Origin: an uncultured Actinomycetes bacterium
GTDB taxonomy: Bacteria; Actinomycetota; Actinomycetes; Nanopelagicales; Nanopelagicaceae
Direction: 5' to 3'
DNA: 62,392 nucleotides
Assembly: GCA_903953805.1 (NCBI GenBank)
Contig: CAJBLC010000052.1
Location: 1-62,392 of the forward strand
The position numbers and the translations under genes were made by a program. Of the stretch, positions 1 to 9,715 are shown piece by piece. The stretch's first letter is position 1; every line of letters begins with the position of its first letter. The notes beneath the pieces were generated by a model, which had not been told where the DNA came from, ran no database searches, and saw only the letters and a list, made by a program, of their open reading frames with translations.

Positions 1-588
1 AATCATCAACTGAAGACGCTCACTCGCATCTTCGTAGGCCTCATCCATCCGTTCCGAAGTGCCATCCCAGTTAATTGCATTCGCGATAAGTGTGAGCGAG
101 CCAGTGAGGTGATCAAAGATCGCAAGGTCTGATGTCAACATATATGCGATTTCCGGCAGATCAACATCGTTTACTGCAATTTCAGGAATCTTCTCGAGAC
201 GACGAACAATCTCATAGCCAGCGTACCCAACTAAACCACCAGTTAACGGTGGCAAACCGTCAATCGTCGGACTCTTCAAATGTGCAGCAGTTATCTTCAA
301 GGCATCAAGTGGATCGATTCCGGTTGGAACTCCAGCCGGTGCCTTTCCTTTCCACACTGCAAGGCCATCTTCTTCAGTAAGGGTCGCGAGTGAATTAACG
401 CCAACAAAGGAGTAACGCGACCAGACTCCACCATGTTCGGCAGACTCCAAAAGAAATGTTCCGCTTCGATCACCGGCAAGCTTCTTATAAACAGTTAATG
501 GAGTTTCGTGATCAGCAAGAATGCGCTTCCAAACGGGAACAACGTTATAACGTGCAGCGTATTCGCGAAATTCTTCTAAGGTCATCAT
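1..588 (-). CDS. trpE: Anthranilate synthase component I, N-terminal part (cut by left edge)
   Basis: Reading leftwards from the ATG at 588, an open frame of about 195 codons runs off the window. It carries the N-terminal features of TrpE: start MMTLEEF, then a DRSGTFLLES-like strand and a GLVGYAGYE segment. With its glutaminase partner TrpE converts chorismate to anthranilate, the first step of tryptophan synthesis. A second in-frame ATG follows immediately at 585. The start is only 2 bases from the hisI stop, so it should be co-transcribed with the his genes. This adjacency is common in Actinobacteria and pairs with PriA, which serves both pathways. The chorismate-binding domain lies outside the window. 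Confidence 0.9.
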   Translation of the reverse strand, partial: MMTLEEFREYAARYNVVPVWKRILADHETPLTVYKKLAGDRSGTFLLESAEHGGVWSRYSFVGVNSLATLTEEDGLAVWKGKAPAGVPTGIDPLDALKITAAHLKSPTIDGLPPLTGGLVGYAGYEIVRRLEKIPEIAVNDVDLPEIAYMLTSDLAIFDHLTGSLTLIANAINWDGTSERMDEAYEDASERLQLMI

Positions 589-590
589 GG

Positions 591-926
591 CTAGAGATCC
601 AGATTTCGATGGAAGCAGCTTCGCTCGCCGGTGTGACAAGCAGCGCCTATCTGATCGACTTTGAGAAGGATTGCATCGCCATCACAATCATAAGAAGCGC
701 TCACCAACTTTTGAGTGTGGCCCGATGTGAGCCCTTTCTCCCAGAGCTCATTTCGACTTCGACTCCAGTAAGTAACTCTTCCGGTTGCGAGCGTCTGCTC
801 AAGGGCTTCGCGGTTCATCCAAGCAACCATCAATACATCACCACTCAAGTGATCCTGCGCGATTGCGGCGACGAGTTCACCACGGTCAAAGTGCTCCGTG
901 ATCTCTACAGGAATTGTCGACGTCAT
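591..926 (-). CDS. hisI: Phosphoribosyl-AMP cyclohydrolase
   Basis: This 111-residue protein has the size of stand-alone HisI and opens the purine ring of PR-AMP in histidine synthesis. Visible hallmarks are WMNREAL, VTYWSRSRNELWEKG, the metal-binding DCDGDA and the zinc-cysteine segment CHTGERSCF. No HisE (pyrophosphohydrolase) domain is fused, and no hisE or hisG lies in the window, so those steps must be encoded elsewhere. It sits 24 bases after hisF and 2 bases before trpE, within one operon. The ribosome site upstream of ATG 926 is weak. Confidence 0.95.
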   Translation of the reverse strand: MTSTIPVEITEHFDRGELVAAIAQDHLSGDVLMVAWMNREALEQTLATGRVTYWSRSRNELWEKGLTSGHTQKLVSASYDCDGDAILLKVDQIGAACHTGERSCFHRNLDL

Positions 927-950
927 CAGCCCATTCTGCCCTATTGGCGC

Positions 951-1709
951 CTAGCGGCGAATTGAATAACCACGTGCCGAGAGATCTTCCTTGACCTCAG
1001 CAATTGTGAAGGTGCCAAAGTGGAAGACACTCGCCGCTAGGAGCGCATCAGCCCCAGCGTCGAGGGCGCTTGCGAAATCCGATAACTTTCCAGCTCCTCC
1101 ACTTGCAATGACCGGAACAGAAGAGATTGCTCGAACTGCTCGAATCATCTCGATGTCGTAGCCATCACCTGTGCCATCAGCATCCATTGAATTGAGCAGA
1201 ATCTCACCCACACCTCGGGTGATGCCTTCCTCTACCCATGCGAGTGCATCGAGGCCAGCGCTCTTTCTCCCACCGTGAGTCGTGACTTCAAATCCCGAAG
1301 GGGTTTCTGCCCTTCTCGCATCGACTGATAAGACCAATACTTGGTTGCCAAAACGATCTGCTATCTCATTAATTAACTGCGGATTGTTGATCGCTGCAGT
1401 GTTTATGGAAACCTTGTCGGCGCCCGCACGCAATAGACGATCCACATCTGCACTCGCTCTGATGCCACCACCTACCGTGAGTGGAATAAAGACCTGTTCG
1501 GCGGTTCTACTCACCATCTCAAGAGTTGTTGATCGATCTTCAACAGATGCTGATATGTCGAGGAAGGTCAACTCATCTGCGCCAGCATCTCCGTACAACT
1601 TTGCAAGTTCTACCGGGTCGCCTGCATCACGAAGATTTTGGAAATTAACTCCCTTAACGACTCTGCCTGCTGCCACATCAAGGCAGGGAATGATTCTCTT
1701 TGCCAGCAT
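951..1709 (-). CDS. hisF: Imidazole glycerol phosphate synthase, cyclase subunit
   Basis: A 252-residue TIM barrel, the normal length for HisF. With HisH it converts PRFAR and ammonia to imidazole glycerol phosphate and AICAR. Seen directly: N-terminal RIIPCLDV containing the catalytic Asp, the phosphate-binding GGGIR loop, the VDARR strand where the second catalytic Asp lies, and SGGAG near the C-terminus. The ATG overlaps the TAA of priA (TAATG), so translation is probably coupled. Histidine biosynthesis, cytoplasmic. Confidence 0.97.
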   Translation of the reverse strand: MLAKRIIPCLDVAAGRVVKGVNFQNLRDAGDPVELAKLYGDAGADELTFLDISASVEDRSTTLEMVSRTAEQVFIPLTVGGGIRASADVDRLLRAGADKVSINTAAINNPQLINEIADRFGNQVLVLSVDARRAETPSGFEVTTHGGRKSAGLDALAWVEEGITRGVGEILLNSMDADGTGDGYDIEMIRAVRAISSVPVIASGGAGKLSDFASALDAGADALLAASVFHFGTFTIAEVKEDLSARGYSIRR

Positions 1710-2431
1710 TAGCGACAGGTTTCAATCGCTTCTGGAAGTGTGAATGCGCCTGCGTATAACGCTTTGCCGACGATCGCACCTTCAACGCCAATAGAAGTGA
1801 GCGATTTGATTGCAACAAGATCAGCCAGTGTTGATACACCACCACTTGCGACAACAGGCCTTGTTGTAGCAGCACACACTTCTCGAAGTAATTCAAGGTT
1901 GGGCCCGGTTAACGTTCCATCCTTAGCAACATCTGTCACGATATAGCGAGAACACCCATCGCGATCTAAACGTTCGATCGTCTCAAAGAGATCTCCACCT
2001 TCACGTGTCCAGCCTCGTGCAGCGAGCGTGTGGCCTCGCACATCGAGACCGACAGCAATTCGATCCCCACATTCAGAGATCACTTTTGCAGTCCAATCAG
2101 GATTTTCGAGTGCTGCGGTTCCAAGGTTCACTCGTTCACAACCGGTTGCAAGGGCACGGCGAAGCGAATCGTCATCACGAATTCCGCCAGAGAGTTCTAC
2201 GCGTAGATCAACGCTCTTGATTACCTCTGCCAAGAGATCGGCATTACTTCCGATTCCAAATGCCGCGTCGAGATCAACGAGATGGATCCACTCGGCACCT
2301 GCAGCGAGAAATTCAAGCGCAACCTCACGAGGGTCTCCGTACTGACTCTCAGCTGAGAGTTCACCTTGCACAAGGCGAACAGCTTTGCCGCCTTTTACAT
2401 CAATAGCCGGAAGCAGTTCTAAAGCGCTCAT
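1709..2431 (-). CDS. priA: Bifunctional HisA/TrpF isomerase (PriA type)
   Basis: A 240-residue beta/alpha barrel acting on ProFAR (histidine) and probably also phosphoribosyl anthranilate (tryptophan). The start was set at ATG 2431 because it overlaps the hisH stop as ATGA and has GGAG just upstream; an in-frame ATG at 2446 lies inside hisH. Catalytic Asp residues are visible at about 11 (LLPAIDV), 130 (VGLDV) and 167 (VTDVAKDGT). Arg139 and Trp141 in the RGW segment correspond to the substrate-switching Arg/Trp loop known from mycobacterial PriA. Many other segments (GAEWIHLVDLDAAFG, VELSGGIRDD, GTAALENP) are also PriA-like. No trpF gene is present in the window. Confidence 0.9.
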   Translation of the reverse strand: MSALELLPAIDVKGGKAVRLVQGELSAESQYGDPREVALEFLAAGAEWIHLVDLDAAFGIGSNADLLAEVIKSVDLRVELSGGIRDDDSLRRALATGCERVNLGTAALENPDWTAKVISECGDRIAVGLDVRGHTLAARGWTREGGDLFETIERLDRDGCSRYIVTDVAKDGTLTGPNLELLREVCAATTRPVVASGGVSTLADLVAIKSLTSIGVEGAIVGKALYAGAFTLPEAIETCR

Positions 2432-3024
2432 AAGGTCTCCGCCCAATTCTTGATCAATCTTGCTCCCGCTTTACCACTCTTCTCGGGATGGAATTGTGTG
2501 GCACTCACCTTTCCATACTCAACAGCAGCGATAAAGCGCTCGCTATATTCTGTTGTGGACGCGAGGATCGCTGAATCAACGCTCTTCACCGCATAAGAGT
2601 GCACAAAATAGAAAGATTCGTTTTCAATGCCGTGAAAGAGTTTCGAGTTGGGCGCTGACGAGACAGTGTTCCACCCAATATGCGGCAGGACCGGCGCGTC
2701 GAGCGGTGTCACTTCACCCGAAAATACTCCAACGCCTGAGTGAGAGCCCTTCTCGGCACCGCGCGAAAAGAGGATCTGCATTCCTACGCAAATACCAAGT
2801 AACGGCTTCTCAGATTCCACTCTTGCTCGAATGATCTCTTCGCCACCGATTGCGAGAAGTTGATCCATGCAGGCACCAAACGCACCAACGCCAGGCACGA
2901 CAAGTCCATGGGCTGCTAAGGCGCGATCGCGATCAGCAGTGATCTCAACATCGTGCCCTGTTAATTCAAAGGCGCGTTGTGCAGAGCGAAGATTCCCCGA
3001 TCCGTAGTCGAGTATCGCGATCAA
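2428..3024 (-). CDS. hisH: Imidazole glycerol phosphate synthase, glutaminase subunit
   Basis: A 198-residue class I glutamine amidotransferase that supplies ammonia to HisF. The nucleophile Cys79 lies in GICVGMQ, and the His179/Glu181 pair is in TQFHPEKS, completing the triad. The N-terminal DYGSGNLRS and PGVGAFG are typical of HisH. Its ATG overlaps the hisB stop by four bases, and its stop overlaps the priA start, so the genes are tightly coupled. Confidence 0.97.
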   Translation of the reverse strand: MIAILDYGSGNLRSAQRAFELTGHDVEITADRDRALAAHGLVVPGVGAFGACMDQLLAIGGEEIIRARVESEKPLLGICVGMQILFSRGAEKGSHSGVGVFSGEVTPLDAPVLPHIGWNTVSSAPNSKLFHGIENESFYFVHSYAVKSVDSAILASTTEYSERFIAAVEYGKVSATQFHPEKSGKAGARLIKNWAETL

Positions 3025-3626
3025 AGAGTTCCCTTTGTAGAAGGAATCCCTGCTACTCCGTCGCGAGAAACGGCATCGCGAAGTGCGCGAGCGACAGCTT
3101 TAAATTGTGCTTCGAAGACGTGATGGGCATTGCGTCCTTCAAGAACGCGAACGTGCAATGCAATACGTGCTTCAGCGACGATTGATTCCCAGATGTGGCG
3201 GCCTAAGGTCGTATCGAAGGTACCTATGAGCTCTACGATTTCTGGTTGGCGATGTACAAGGTAAGGACGTCCAGAGAGATCTACCGCTGCTTGGACAAGA
3301 ACTTCATCAAGCGGGACCATGGCATCACCGAAGCGACGAATTCCAGATTTATCGCCAAGCGCCTCTCTAAGTGCCTGCCCAAAGGCAAGGGAAGTATCTT
3401 CAACAGTGTGGTGTGAATCGACATCGACATCGCCTTTTGTTACAACGGTGAGATCGAAACCTGAGTGCTTACCTAATTGTGAGAGCATGTGGTCGAAGAA
3501 AGGAACACCGGTCTCAACGTTGATCTGCCCAGCGCCATCAAGATTGATCTCAACGCTAACGCTGGACTCTTTGGTCTCGCGTACGACTTTGGCACGACGA
3601 GCACTTCCATTCGCTGATGTAGTCAT
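3021..3626 (-). CDS. hisB: Imidazoleglycerol-phosphate dehydratase
   Basis: A 201-residue monofunctional HisB that removes water from imidazole glycerol phosphate. The manganese-binding His motifs are visible: FFDHMLSQLGKH, DVDSHHTVEDTS and, nearer the C-terminus, NAHHVFEAQFKA. No histidinol phosphatase domain is fused, as is usual outside Enterobacteria. The ATG at 3626 is preceded by AGAAGGAAG. It lies 35 bases downstream of hisC. Confidence 0.97.
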   Translation of the reverse strand: MTTSANGSARRAKVVRETKESSVSVEINLDGAGQINVETGVPFFDHMLSQLGKHSGFDLTVVTKGDVDVDSHHTVEDTSLAFGQALREALGDKSGIRRFGDAMVPLDEVLVQAAVDLSGRPYLVHRQPEIVELIGTFDTTLGRHIWESIVAEARIALHVRVLEGRNAHHVFEAQFKAVARALRDAVSRDGVAGIPSTKGTL

Positions 3627-3661
3627 CTTCCTTCTTCCCGTTTCTTTTTAATCAGAGCTAA

Positions 3662-4792
3662 TTATGAGGCAAAGCTATGCATCACCGAGAGGAATTCATC
3701 GTTTTCACGAGGAGTTCCTATCGTGACTCGCAGATATCCTTCAAGACCGGTATCTCGGATGAGGACACCGCCATCAAGGAAGCGCTGCCACACCTCATGG
3801 CTCGTTCCTGGAAAGCCACTGAAGAGAATGAAATTTGCGGCACTTGGAAGCGGCTTCCACCCGTTGAGAGAGATTGCCGCCGCAACACGTTCACGTTCAG
3901 CCTTAATCTCTTCGATTCCCGATTGCATTAATTCTGCATTATCGAGGGCGACCTCAGCGGCTGCCTGTGTAAGAGCGCTCAAGTGATACGGGAGTCTCGT
4001 GACGAGCATGGAATCAATCACTGCTGGATGAGCTACGAGATATCCAAGTCGAACTCCTGCAAAGGCAAATGCTTTACTCATTGTGCGAGAGACAACCACG
4101 TGTGGAAATCTCCTGATGAGAGTGACAGCTGAATCTTCAGGCGAGAACTCGGCATATGCCTCATCGACGATAAGAAGTCCCCCAACATCCCCCGTTGCTC
4201 GAGCAATCTCTTCGATATCAGAGATTGATGTCGCAGTTCCAGATGGATTATTAGGTGTTGTTAAAAAGACTAGCGAAGGTTTGAGCTCGCGAATTCCAGT
4301 CGCTGCACCGGATGCGTCGACACCAAACTCTGAATCTCTACTTCCGACGATCCATGATGTGCCGGTGATATTCGCGATCATCGGATGTACTGAATAAGAA
4401 GGAGTGAAACCGATTGCAGTTCGCCCCGCTCCCCCGAAGGCCAAGAAGAGTGTCTGAAGAATCTCATTACTGCCGTTTGCTACCCAAATATGTGAAACTC
4501 CGAACTGAGTATCAGAAGCGCGATTGATATATCCCGCCAATTTTTCACGAAGTGCCACCGCATCTCGATCGGGATAACGATTCAATCCAGTCGCGATCTC
4601 TGCGATTCGATCCATCATTCGATCCCGTACCAAATCAGGAAGGGAGTTCGGATTCTCATTTGTATTGAGTTGAATCACCTGGTCGAGCTGTGGAGCGCCG
4701 TATGGTGTTGAATTTTTAAGAGCAGGTCGAAGTGGAAGCCAGCCAGGCCAACGTGTGTTGTGGCTATTCGTCGTTACATTCTTTTCGCTCAT
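3662..4792 (-). CDS. hisC: Histidinol-phosphate aminotransferase
   Basis: A 376-residue fold-type I PLP enzyme that transfers an amino group from glutamate to imidazole acetol phosphate. Landmarks are the substrate-binding LNTNENP near residue 42, TPNNPSGT at about 179, VDEAYAEF at 209, and the Schiff-base Lys240 in RTMSKAFAFAG. AGGAG eight bases before the ATG overlaps the hisD stop, consistent with reinitiation after hisD. Confidence 0.96.
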   Translation of the reverse strand: MSEKNVTTNSHNTRWPGWLPLRPALKNSTPYGAPQLDQVIQLNTNENPNSLPDLVRDRMMDRIAEIATGLNRYPDRDAVALREKLAGYINRASDTQFGVSHIWVANGSNEILQTLFLAFGGAGRTAIGFTPSYSVHPMIANITGTSWIVGSRDSEFGVDASGAATGIRELKPSLVFLTTPNNPSGTATSISDIEEIARATGDVGGLLIVDEAYAEFSPEDSAVTLIRRFPHVVVSRTMSKAFAFAGVRLGYLVAHPAVIDSMLVTRLPYHLSALTQAAAEVALDNAELMQSGIEEIKAERERVAAAISLNGWKPLPSAANFILFSGFPGTSHEVWQRFLDGGVLIRDTGLEGYLRVTIGTPRENDEFLSVMHSFAS

Positions 4793-4803
4793 CAGCGCTT
4801 CTC

Positions 4804-6135
4804 CTAATTCTCTTCCGAAGCGATTGTCTCGAGTCTGGCGCTCATCGCTTGGCCATGTGCAGGTAAATCTTCTGCTTGCGCCAATGTGATGACATTCTGA
4901 GCGATATCGATAAATGCACTCTTGTCATACTCAATAAAGTTCAATCCACGTAAGAAACTCTGGACCGAGAGTCCGCTTGAGTGACAGGCGCAACCACCAG
5001 TAGGAAGGACGTGATTTGAGCCCGCGGAGTAATCCCCCAGCGAGACGGGAGCGAATCGACCAATAAAGACAGCACCAGCATTTCTAATCCGATGAGAAAG
5101 TGCTTGTGCATTCTCGAAGATCAACTCTAAATGTTCGGCGGCATAAGCGTTGACGACATCAAAGCCTTGATCGAGCGAGTCGACTAATACAAGTGCAGAT
5201 TGAATGCCGCTGAGTGCAATCTCAATACGCTCACGGTGCTTGGTGAGAGCGACTCTCTTTTCGAGTTCAGCGCGAACAGCAGCGATGAGTTTTTCAGAAG
5301 GAGTAACGAGTACCGCGGCAGCAATCGTGTCATGTTCTGCTTGGCTAATAAGGTCAGCTGCGACTTCACTTGCTATCGCAGATTCATCGGCGAGAATAGC
5401 GATCTCCGTTGGACCCGCCTCTGAGTCGATTCCGATAACTCCTCGAAGTGCTCGCTTTGCTGCTGCTACATAAATATTCCCGGGTCCAGTGACCATATCG
5501 ACGCGCTCACAGACGCCTTCAACTCCGTATGCGAACATGGCGACAGCTTGAGCGCCACCAATGGCATAGACCTCATCGATTCCCAATAAGGCACATGTCG
5601 CCAGAATCGTTGGGTGCGGGTATCCGCCATTCTCTTTTTGTGGTGGGGAGGCAACTGCAATACTGCCGACCTTTGCGATCTGCGCAGGAACAACATTCAT
5701 GATGACCGAACTTGGATAGACCGCTCGCCCACCTGGGACATAAAGTCCTACGCGATCGACAGGGATCCACCGTTGTTCAACTCTTCCGCCATCCACGACC
5801 TGTGTCGCCACCGATGCACGGGTTTGATCGCTATGAACTTTCTGAATTCGACGAATTGCTTCTTCAAGAGAGCTGCGAATGTCAGGTGCAAGCGTCGCTA
5901 AGGATTCCGAGATGACGTGGGCTGGGACTCGAATCTGCGCTGGCTTTATGCCATCAAATTTTTCGCCCAGGGCAATCAGGTCAGATTCAGAGCCATTCTT
6001 TACCTGCGCCAAGATCGGTTCAATAGCGACCATGGCGGTCGCGATATCGAGCGTCGCCCGCGGGAGGCGCTTTTGGTATTCGCCTTTAGACAGGTGTTGG
6101 CCGCGGAGATCTAGGGTACGAATCTGCACGCTCAT
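4804..6135 (-). CDS. hisD: Histidinol dehydrogenase
   Basis: A 443-residue zinc enzyme that oxidises histidinol to histidine in two NAD-dependent steps. Clear family segments include VPGGRAVYPSSV, GGAQAVAMFAYG, GPGNIYVAAAKR, the SQAEHD motif with the catalytic/zinc-binding residues, and NHVLPTGG. It is the first gene of the his operon here. Its ATG lies six bases after a TAGACT hexamer with no Shine-Dalgarno sequence, suggesting a leaderless transcript. Confidence 0.97.
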   Translation of the reverse strand: MSVQIRTLDLRGQHLSKGEYQKRLPRATLDIATAMVAIEPILAQVKNGSESDLIALGEKFDGIKPAQIRVPAHVISESLATLAPDIRSSLEEAIRRIQKVHSDQTRASVATQVVDGGRVEQRWIPVDRVGLYVPGGRAVYPSSVIMNVVPAQIAKVGSIAVASPPQKENGGYPHPTILATCALLGIDEVYAIGGAQAVAMFAYGVEGVCERVDMVTGPGNIYVAAAKRALRGVIGIDSEAGPTEIAILADESAIASEVAADLISQAEHDTIAAAVLVTPSEKLIAAVRAELEKRVALTKHRERIEIALSGIQSALVLVDSLDQGFDVVNAYAAEHLELIFENAQALSHRIRNAGAVFIGRFAPVSLGDYSAGSNHVLPTGGCACHSSGLSVQSFLRGLNFIEYDKSAFIDIAQNVITLAQAEDLPAHGQAMSARLETIASEEN

Positions 6136-6141
6136 AGGTGA

Positions 6142-6147
6142 AGTCTA
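6142..6147 (-). promoter_or_regulatory. Putative -10 element of a leaderless hisD promoter
   Basis: TAGACT read on the minus strand lies exactly six bases before the hisD ATG. No Shine-Dalgarno sequence occurs in the 62-base gap to dnaE and no good -35 is seen. The same hexamer and spacing precede crtB, and the TAAACT variant precedes sepF, pknB and the hydrolase at 43445. Transcription would begin at or next to the start codon. Confidence 0.5.
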
Positions 6148-6197
6148 GAGGTTGCCCAGCCTTCCCCATCTCGCATAATCAGGAGAGCAGATCAGGG

Positions 6198-9100
6198 TCA
6201 GGCGAGGATGCAATCTGCGCCAAGAATCTGCTTGAGGTCAGCGGAGAGGCTCGGTGAAGCGGTCACTCGGAGGGCGTCATCAATCTTCATCACCATGCCA
6301 CCACGACCATCTTCAACTTTGAGATGGACTTCACGATTTCCAGGATGAGATCTCAAGATCTCTTTCATTCGCTCGACAATTGGCGCAGTGACTCGAGCTG
6401 AATCCATCGAGATGAGGACTGGTCCAGTCGGTGCAGCGCTGATGTCCGGCATCGACATATCCAGTGCGGTGATGCGGAGGTTCTCTTCGCGGCGGTCGAC
6501 CCGGCCTCGAATCACGACCACCTTATCTTCAACAAGATTCATGGCATGAGTTGTGTAGGTATTTGCAAAGAAGAGAACATCGGCAGAGCCTTCAAGATCT
6601 TCAATCGTGACGATCGCCCATGATTTACCTTGCTTGGAAACTTTTCGTTGTACTGAGGTGATGAGTCCACCGATCGAGACGATAGCCTCGTGACCAACTG
6701 AATCATCCGCAAGTGCCGAGATCGGCATATCAACCGCTGCGCGCAAGATATGTTCAACACCAAAGAGCGGATGGTCTGAAACATAGAGACCTAACATCTC
6801 GCGTTCGTAACTGAGAAGAAGAGATTTCTCCCATTCCTCTGAGGGGATATCGACCTCAACGCTTGAGACTGTAGAACCACTATCTGGAGTAGATCCAAAG
6901 AGATCGTATTGACCCAATGATTCTGCTCGCTTGCTCTCCATGACTGAATCAATCGCACCTAAGTAGATCATCATCAGACCACGGCGGCTATGTCCGAGCG
7001 AGTCGAATGCTCCCGCTTTAATGAGCGATTCAATGGTCTTCTTATTGCAGACTTGTTGATCCACCTTCGCCAAGAAATCGCCGAAAGATGTGTAACGACC
7101 CTTCTCGTGGCGGGCGGCAACAATAGCTGCAGTAACGTTTTCACCGACATTGCGGATAGCGCTCAATCCAAAACGGATATCGCTCCCACGTGGTGTGTAA
7201 TCAGATTCTGATTCATTGACATCCGGAGGGAGAACCTTGATTCCCATGCGACGACACTCGCTGAGATAGAGCGCGCTCTTATCTTTGTCGTCCCGCACGC
7301 TGGTGAGAAGTGCCGACATGTACTCAGTAGGGAAATTAGCTTTGAGATAGGCGGTCCAAAATGAGACCACTCCATACCCTGCGCTATGTGCTCGGTTGAA
7401 GGCATAGTCCGCAAACGGGATTAACGTCTCCCATAACTTTGCGATCGCGCCCTTGGAGAAACCATTCTCAAACATGCCCGCCTCAAAATTTACAAACTCT
7501 TTATCCAGAATCTCTTTCTGCTTCTTACCCATCGCCTTACGAAGGAGATCCGCACGACCGAGAGAGAAGCCCGCAACCTTTTGAGCAATCGCCATAACCT
7601 GCTCTTGGTAGACGATCAGGCCGTAGGTATTACCTAAAATCTCAGCGAGCGGCTCCGATAGCTCGGGGTGGATAGGGACAACCGGCTTACGTTTATTCTT
7701 TCGATCTGCATAATCATTATGTGCATTAACGCCCATCGGTCCTGGACGATAAAGTGCAATCACCGCTGAGATATCTTCAAAGGAATCTGGCGCCATCTGT
7801 CTAAGGAGTGCTCGCATTGGGCCGCCATCAAGTTGGAATACTCCCAGGGTGTCTCCGCGACCTAGAAGTTCAAATGTCTTTGCATCTGCAAGCTCGAGAT
7901 CTTCGAGGCGAATATCAATATTTTGATTCGACTTAATGTTGAGAAGCGCTTCATCGAGCACCGAGAGATTTCGGAGACCCAAGAAATCCATCTTGAGTAA
8001 TCCGATCGCTTCGCAGGCTCCCATATCGAACTGAGTGATGATCGCACCGTCATTTTCACGGCGATGGATAGGAATAACATCGAGCAATGGGTACTTACTC
8101 AGGATAACGCCAGCAGCATGCACGCCAGATTGTCGCTTGAGTCCCTCTAGACCACGGGCTGTATCAACAATCTTCTTTGAATCAGGATCTGTCTCATAGA
8201 GTGTTCGGAATTCACCGGCTTCGCCGTATCGATCATCCTTTGGATTGAAGATGCCTGAGAGCGTTATATCTTTCCCCATCACTGTTGGTGGCAGCGCCTT
8301 TGTTAAACGCTCACCTAGTGCATAGGGATAGCCGAGAACTCGTGTTGAATCTTTAAGCGCCTGCTTCGACTTAATATTGGAGTACGTAATGATCTGCGCT
8401 ACTCGATCTTCACCATACTTCTCAGTCGCATAGGCAATCATCTCGGAGCGACGACGTTCATCGAAGTCGAGGTCGATATCTGGCATGGAGATACGTTCTG
8501 GATTGAGGAAGCGCTCAAAGAGCAGGCCATGGCGGATCGGATCTAGTTGAGTGATTCCTAGTGCATAGGAGACGAGCGAGCCGGCGGCGGAGCCACGACC
8601 TGGACCGACGCGGATTCCAACTTCACGGGCATGCTCACACAGATCTGCGACAACGAGGAAGTACCCCGGGAATCCCATCTTGATCATCGTATCCAGCTCG
8701 TAGTCGAGTCGCTCTTGATACTCAGCTGGAAGATCGCCTCCAAGGCGAACTCTCATACCCTCGTTAGCGAGTTTTCGTAGCCAAGAATCTTCGCTCTCGC
8801 CCTTGGGGACATCGAACTGCGGCAAGAGATTTTCATGGTCGCGCATCGTCGTATTGCAACGTTCAGCGATCAAAAGGGTGTTGTCGCAAGCACCTTCGAG
8901 CTCTGCAAATTTCTCGCGCATCTGCGCAGGGGTCTTGAGATAGAACTCGTCATTATCAAATTTAAATCGCTTCGGATCGGCGATCGTTGAACCACTTTGC
9001 ACACAGAGCAGTGCTTCATGAGCGCCAGCATCCTCATGCTTTGTATAGTGAAGATCATTTGTCGCTAACAGCGGAAGCCCAAGATCCTTACCCAATTTGA

Positions 9101-9707
9101 GAAGTTCAGATTTCACTCTGCTCTCAATTTCAATTCCGTGATCCATTACTTCAAGGAAGAAATTCTCTTTTCCAAAGATATCTCGAAGTTCACTCGCTGC
9201 TGCACGAGCTTCTTTATATGCCCCCATCCGCAATCGAGTTTGAACTTCTCCTCCGGGACAACCCGTCGTTGCAATGATTCCCTTCGAATATTGCGCGAGC
9301 AGTTCACGATCCATGCGTGGCTTGTAGTAAAAACCTTCAAGGGATGCGAGCGAAGAAAGTCTAAAGAGATTTCCCAAACCCTCATTATTTTCAGCGAGCA
9401 AGGTCATATGTGTATATGCGCCGCCACCTGAGACATCATCTTCTCCACCATCGGCCCATTTCACGCGACTCTTGGTGAAGCGCGATTCGGGCGCAACATA
9501 AGCTTCGATGCCGATGATTGGCTTCACGCCCGCTTTTAAGGCCTGCTTATTAAATTCGTACGCACCAAAGACATTGCCATGATCGGTAATCGCTATAGCT
9601 GGCATCTCTAGCCGAGCCACCTCTTTTACGAGTTCGTCGACGCGCGCCGCACCATCGAGCATCGAGTACTCGGTGTGGACGTGAAGGTGGACGAAGCTAT
9701 CGGACAT
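6198..9707 (-). CDS. dnaE: Replicative DNA polymerase III alpha subunit
   Basis: An 1169-residue DnaE1-type polymerase, the expected length. Order: PHP domain (HVHTEYSMLDGA at the N-terminus, AITDHGN), polymerase core with GPGRGSAAGS near residue 375 and the catalytic PDIDLDFDE near 410, fingers, thumb-side helix-hairpin-helix, internal clamp-binding motif QYDLF near 935, then an OB-fold (ITSVQRKVSKQGK) and C-terminal region. The first PHP metal ligands are intact. It follows rluD by 24 bases. No ribosome site precedes the ATG, but TAATCT lies eight bases upstream, so it may also have its own leaderless transcript. A second DnaE-family polymerase is at 36609. Confidence 0.97.
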   Translation of the reverse strand: MSDSFVHLHVHTEYSMLDGAARVDELVKEVARLEMPAIAITDHGNVFGAYEFNKQALKAGVKPIIGIEAYVAPESRFTKSRVKWADGGEDDVSGGGAYTHMTLLAENNEGLGNLFRLSSLASLEGFYYKPRMDRELLAQYSKGIIATTGCPGGEVQTRLRMGAYKEARAAASELRDIFGKENFFLEVMDHGIEIESRVKSELLKLGKDLGLPLLATNDLHYTKHEDAGAHEALLCVQSGSTIADPKRFKFDNDEFYLKTPAQMREKFAELEGACDNTLLIAERCNTTMRDHENLLPQFDVPKGESEDSWLRKLANEGMRVRLGGDLPAEYQERLDYELDTMIKMGFPGYFLVVADLCEHAREVGIRVGPGRGSAAGSLVSYALGITQLDPIRHGLLFERFLNPERISMPDIDLDFDERRRSEMIAYATEKYGEDRVAQIITYSNIKSKQALKDSTRVLGYPYALGERLTKALPPTVMGKDITLSGIFNPKDDRYGEAGEFRTLYETDPDSKKIVDTARGLEGLKRQSGVHAAGVILSKYPLLDVIPIHRRENDGAIITQFDMGACEAIGLLKMDFLGLRNLSVLDEALLNIKSNQNIDIRLEDLELADAKTFELLGRGDTLGVFQLDGGPMRALLRQMAPDSFEDISAVIALYRPGPMGVNAHNDYADRKNKRKPVVPIHPELSEPLAEILGNTYGLIVYQEQVMAIAQKVAGFSLGRADLLRKAMGKKQKEILDKEFVNFEAGMFENGFSKGAIAKLWETLIPFADYAFNRAHSAGYGVVSFWTAYLKANFPTEYMSALLTSVRDDKDKSALYLSECRRMGIKVLPPDVNESESDYTPRGSDIRFGLSAIRNVGENVTAAIVAARHEKGRYTSFGDFLAKVDQQVCNKKTIESLIKAGAFDSLGHSRRGLMMIYLGAIDSVMESKRAESLGQYDLFGSTPDSGSTVSSVEVDIPSEEWEKSLLLSYEREMLGLYVSDHPLFGVEHILRAAVDMPISALADDSVGHEAIVSIGGLITSVQRKVSKQGKSWAIVTIEDLEGSADVLFFANTYTTHAMNLVEDKVVVIRGRVDRREENLRITALDMSMPDISAAPTGPVLISMDSARVTAPIVERMKEILRSHPGNREVHLKVEDGRGGMVMKIDDALRVTASPSLSADLKQILGADCILA

Positions 9708-9715
9708 GATTGGCG

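Noticed and set aside
9138..9431. Plus-strand small frames within dnaE and similar frames opposite other genes
   Set aside because: No ribosome site, no recognisable domain, and the opposite strand encodes a well-conserved protein.
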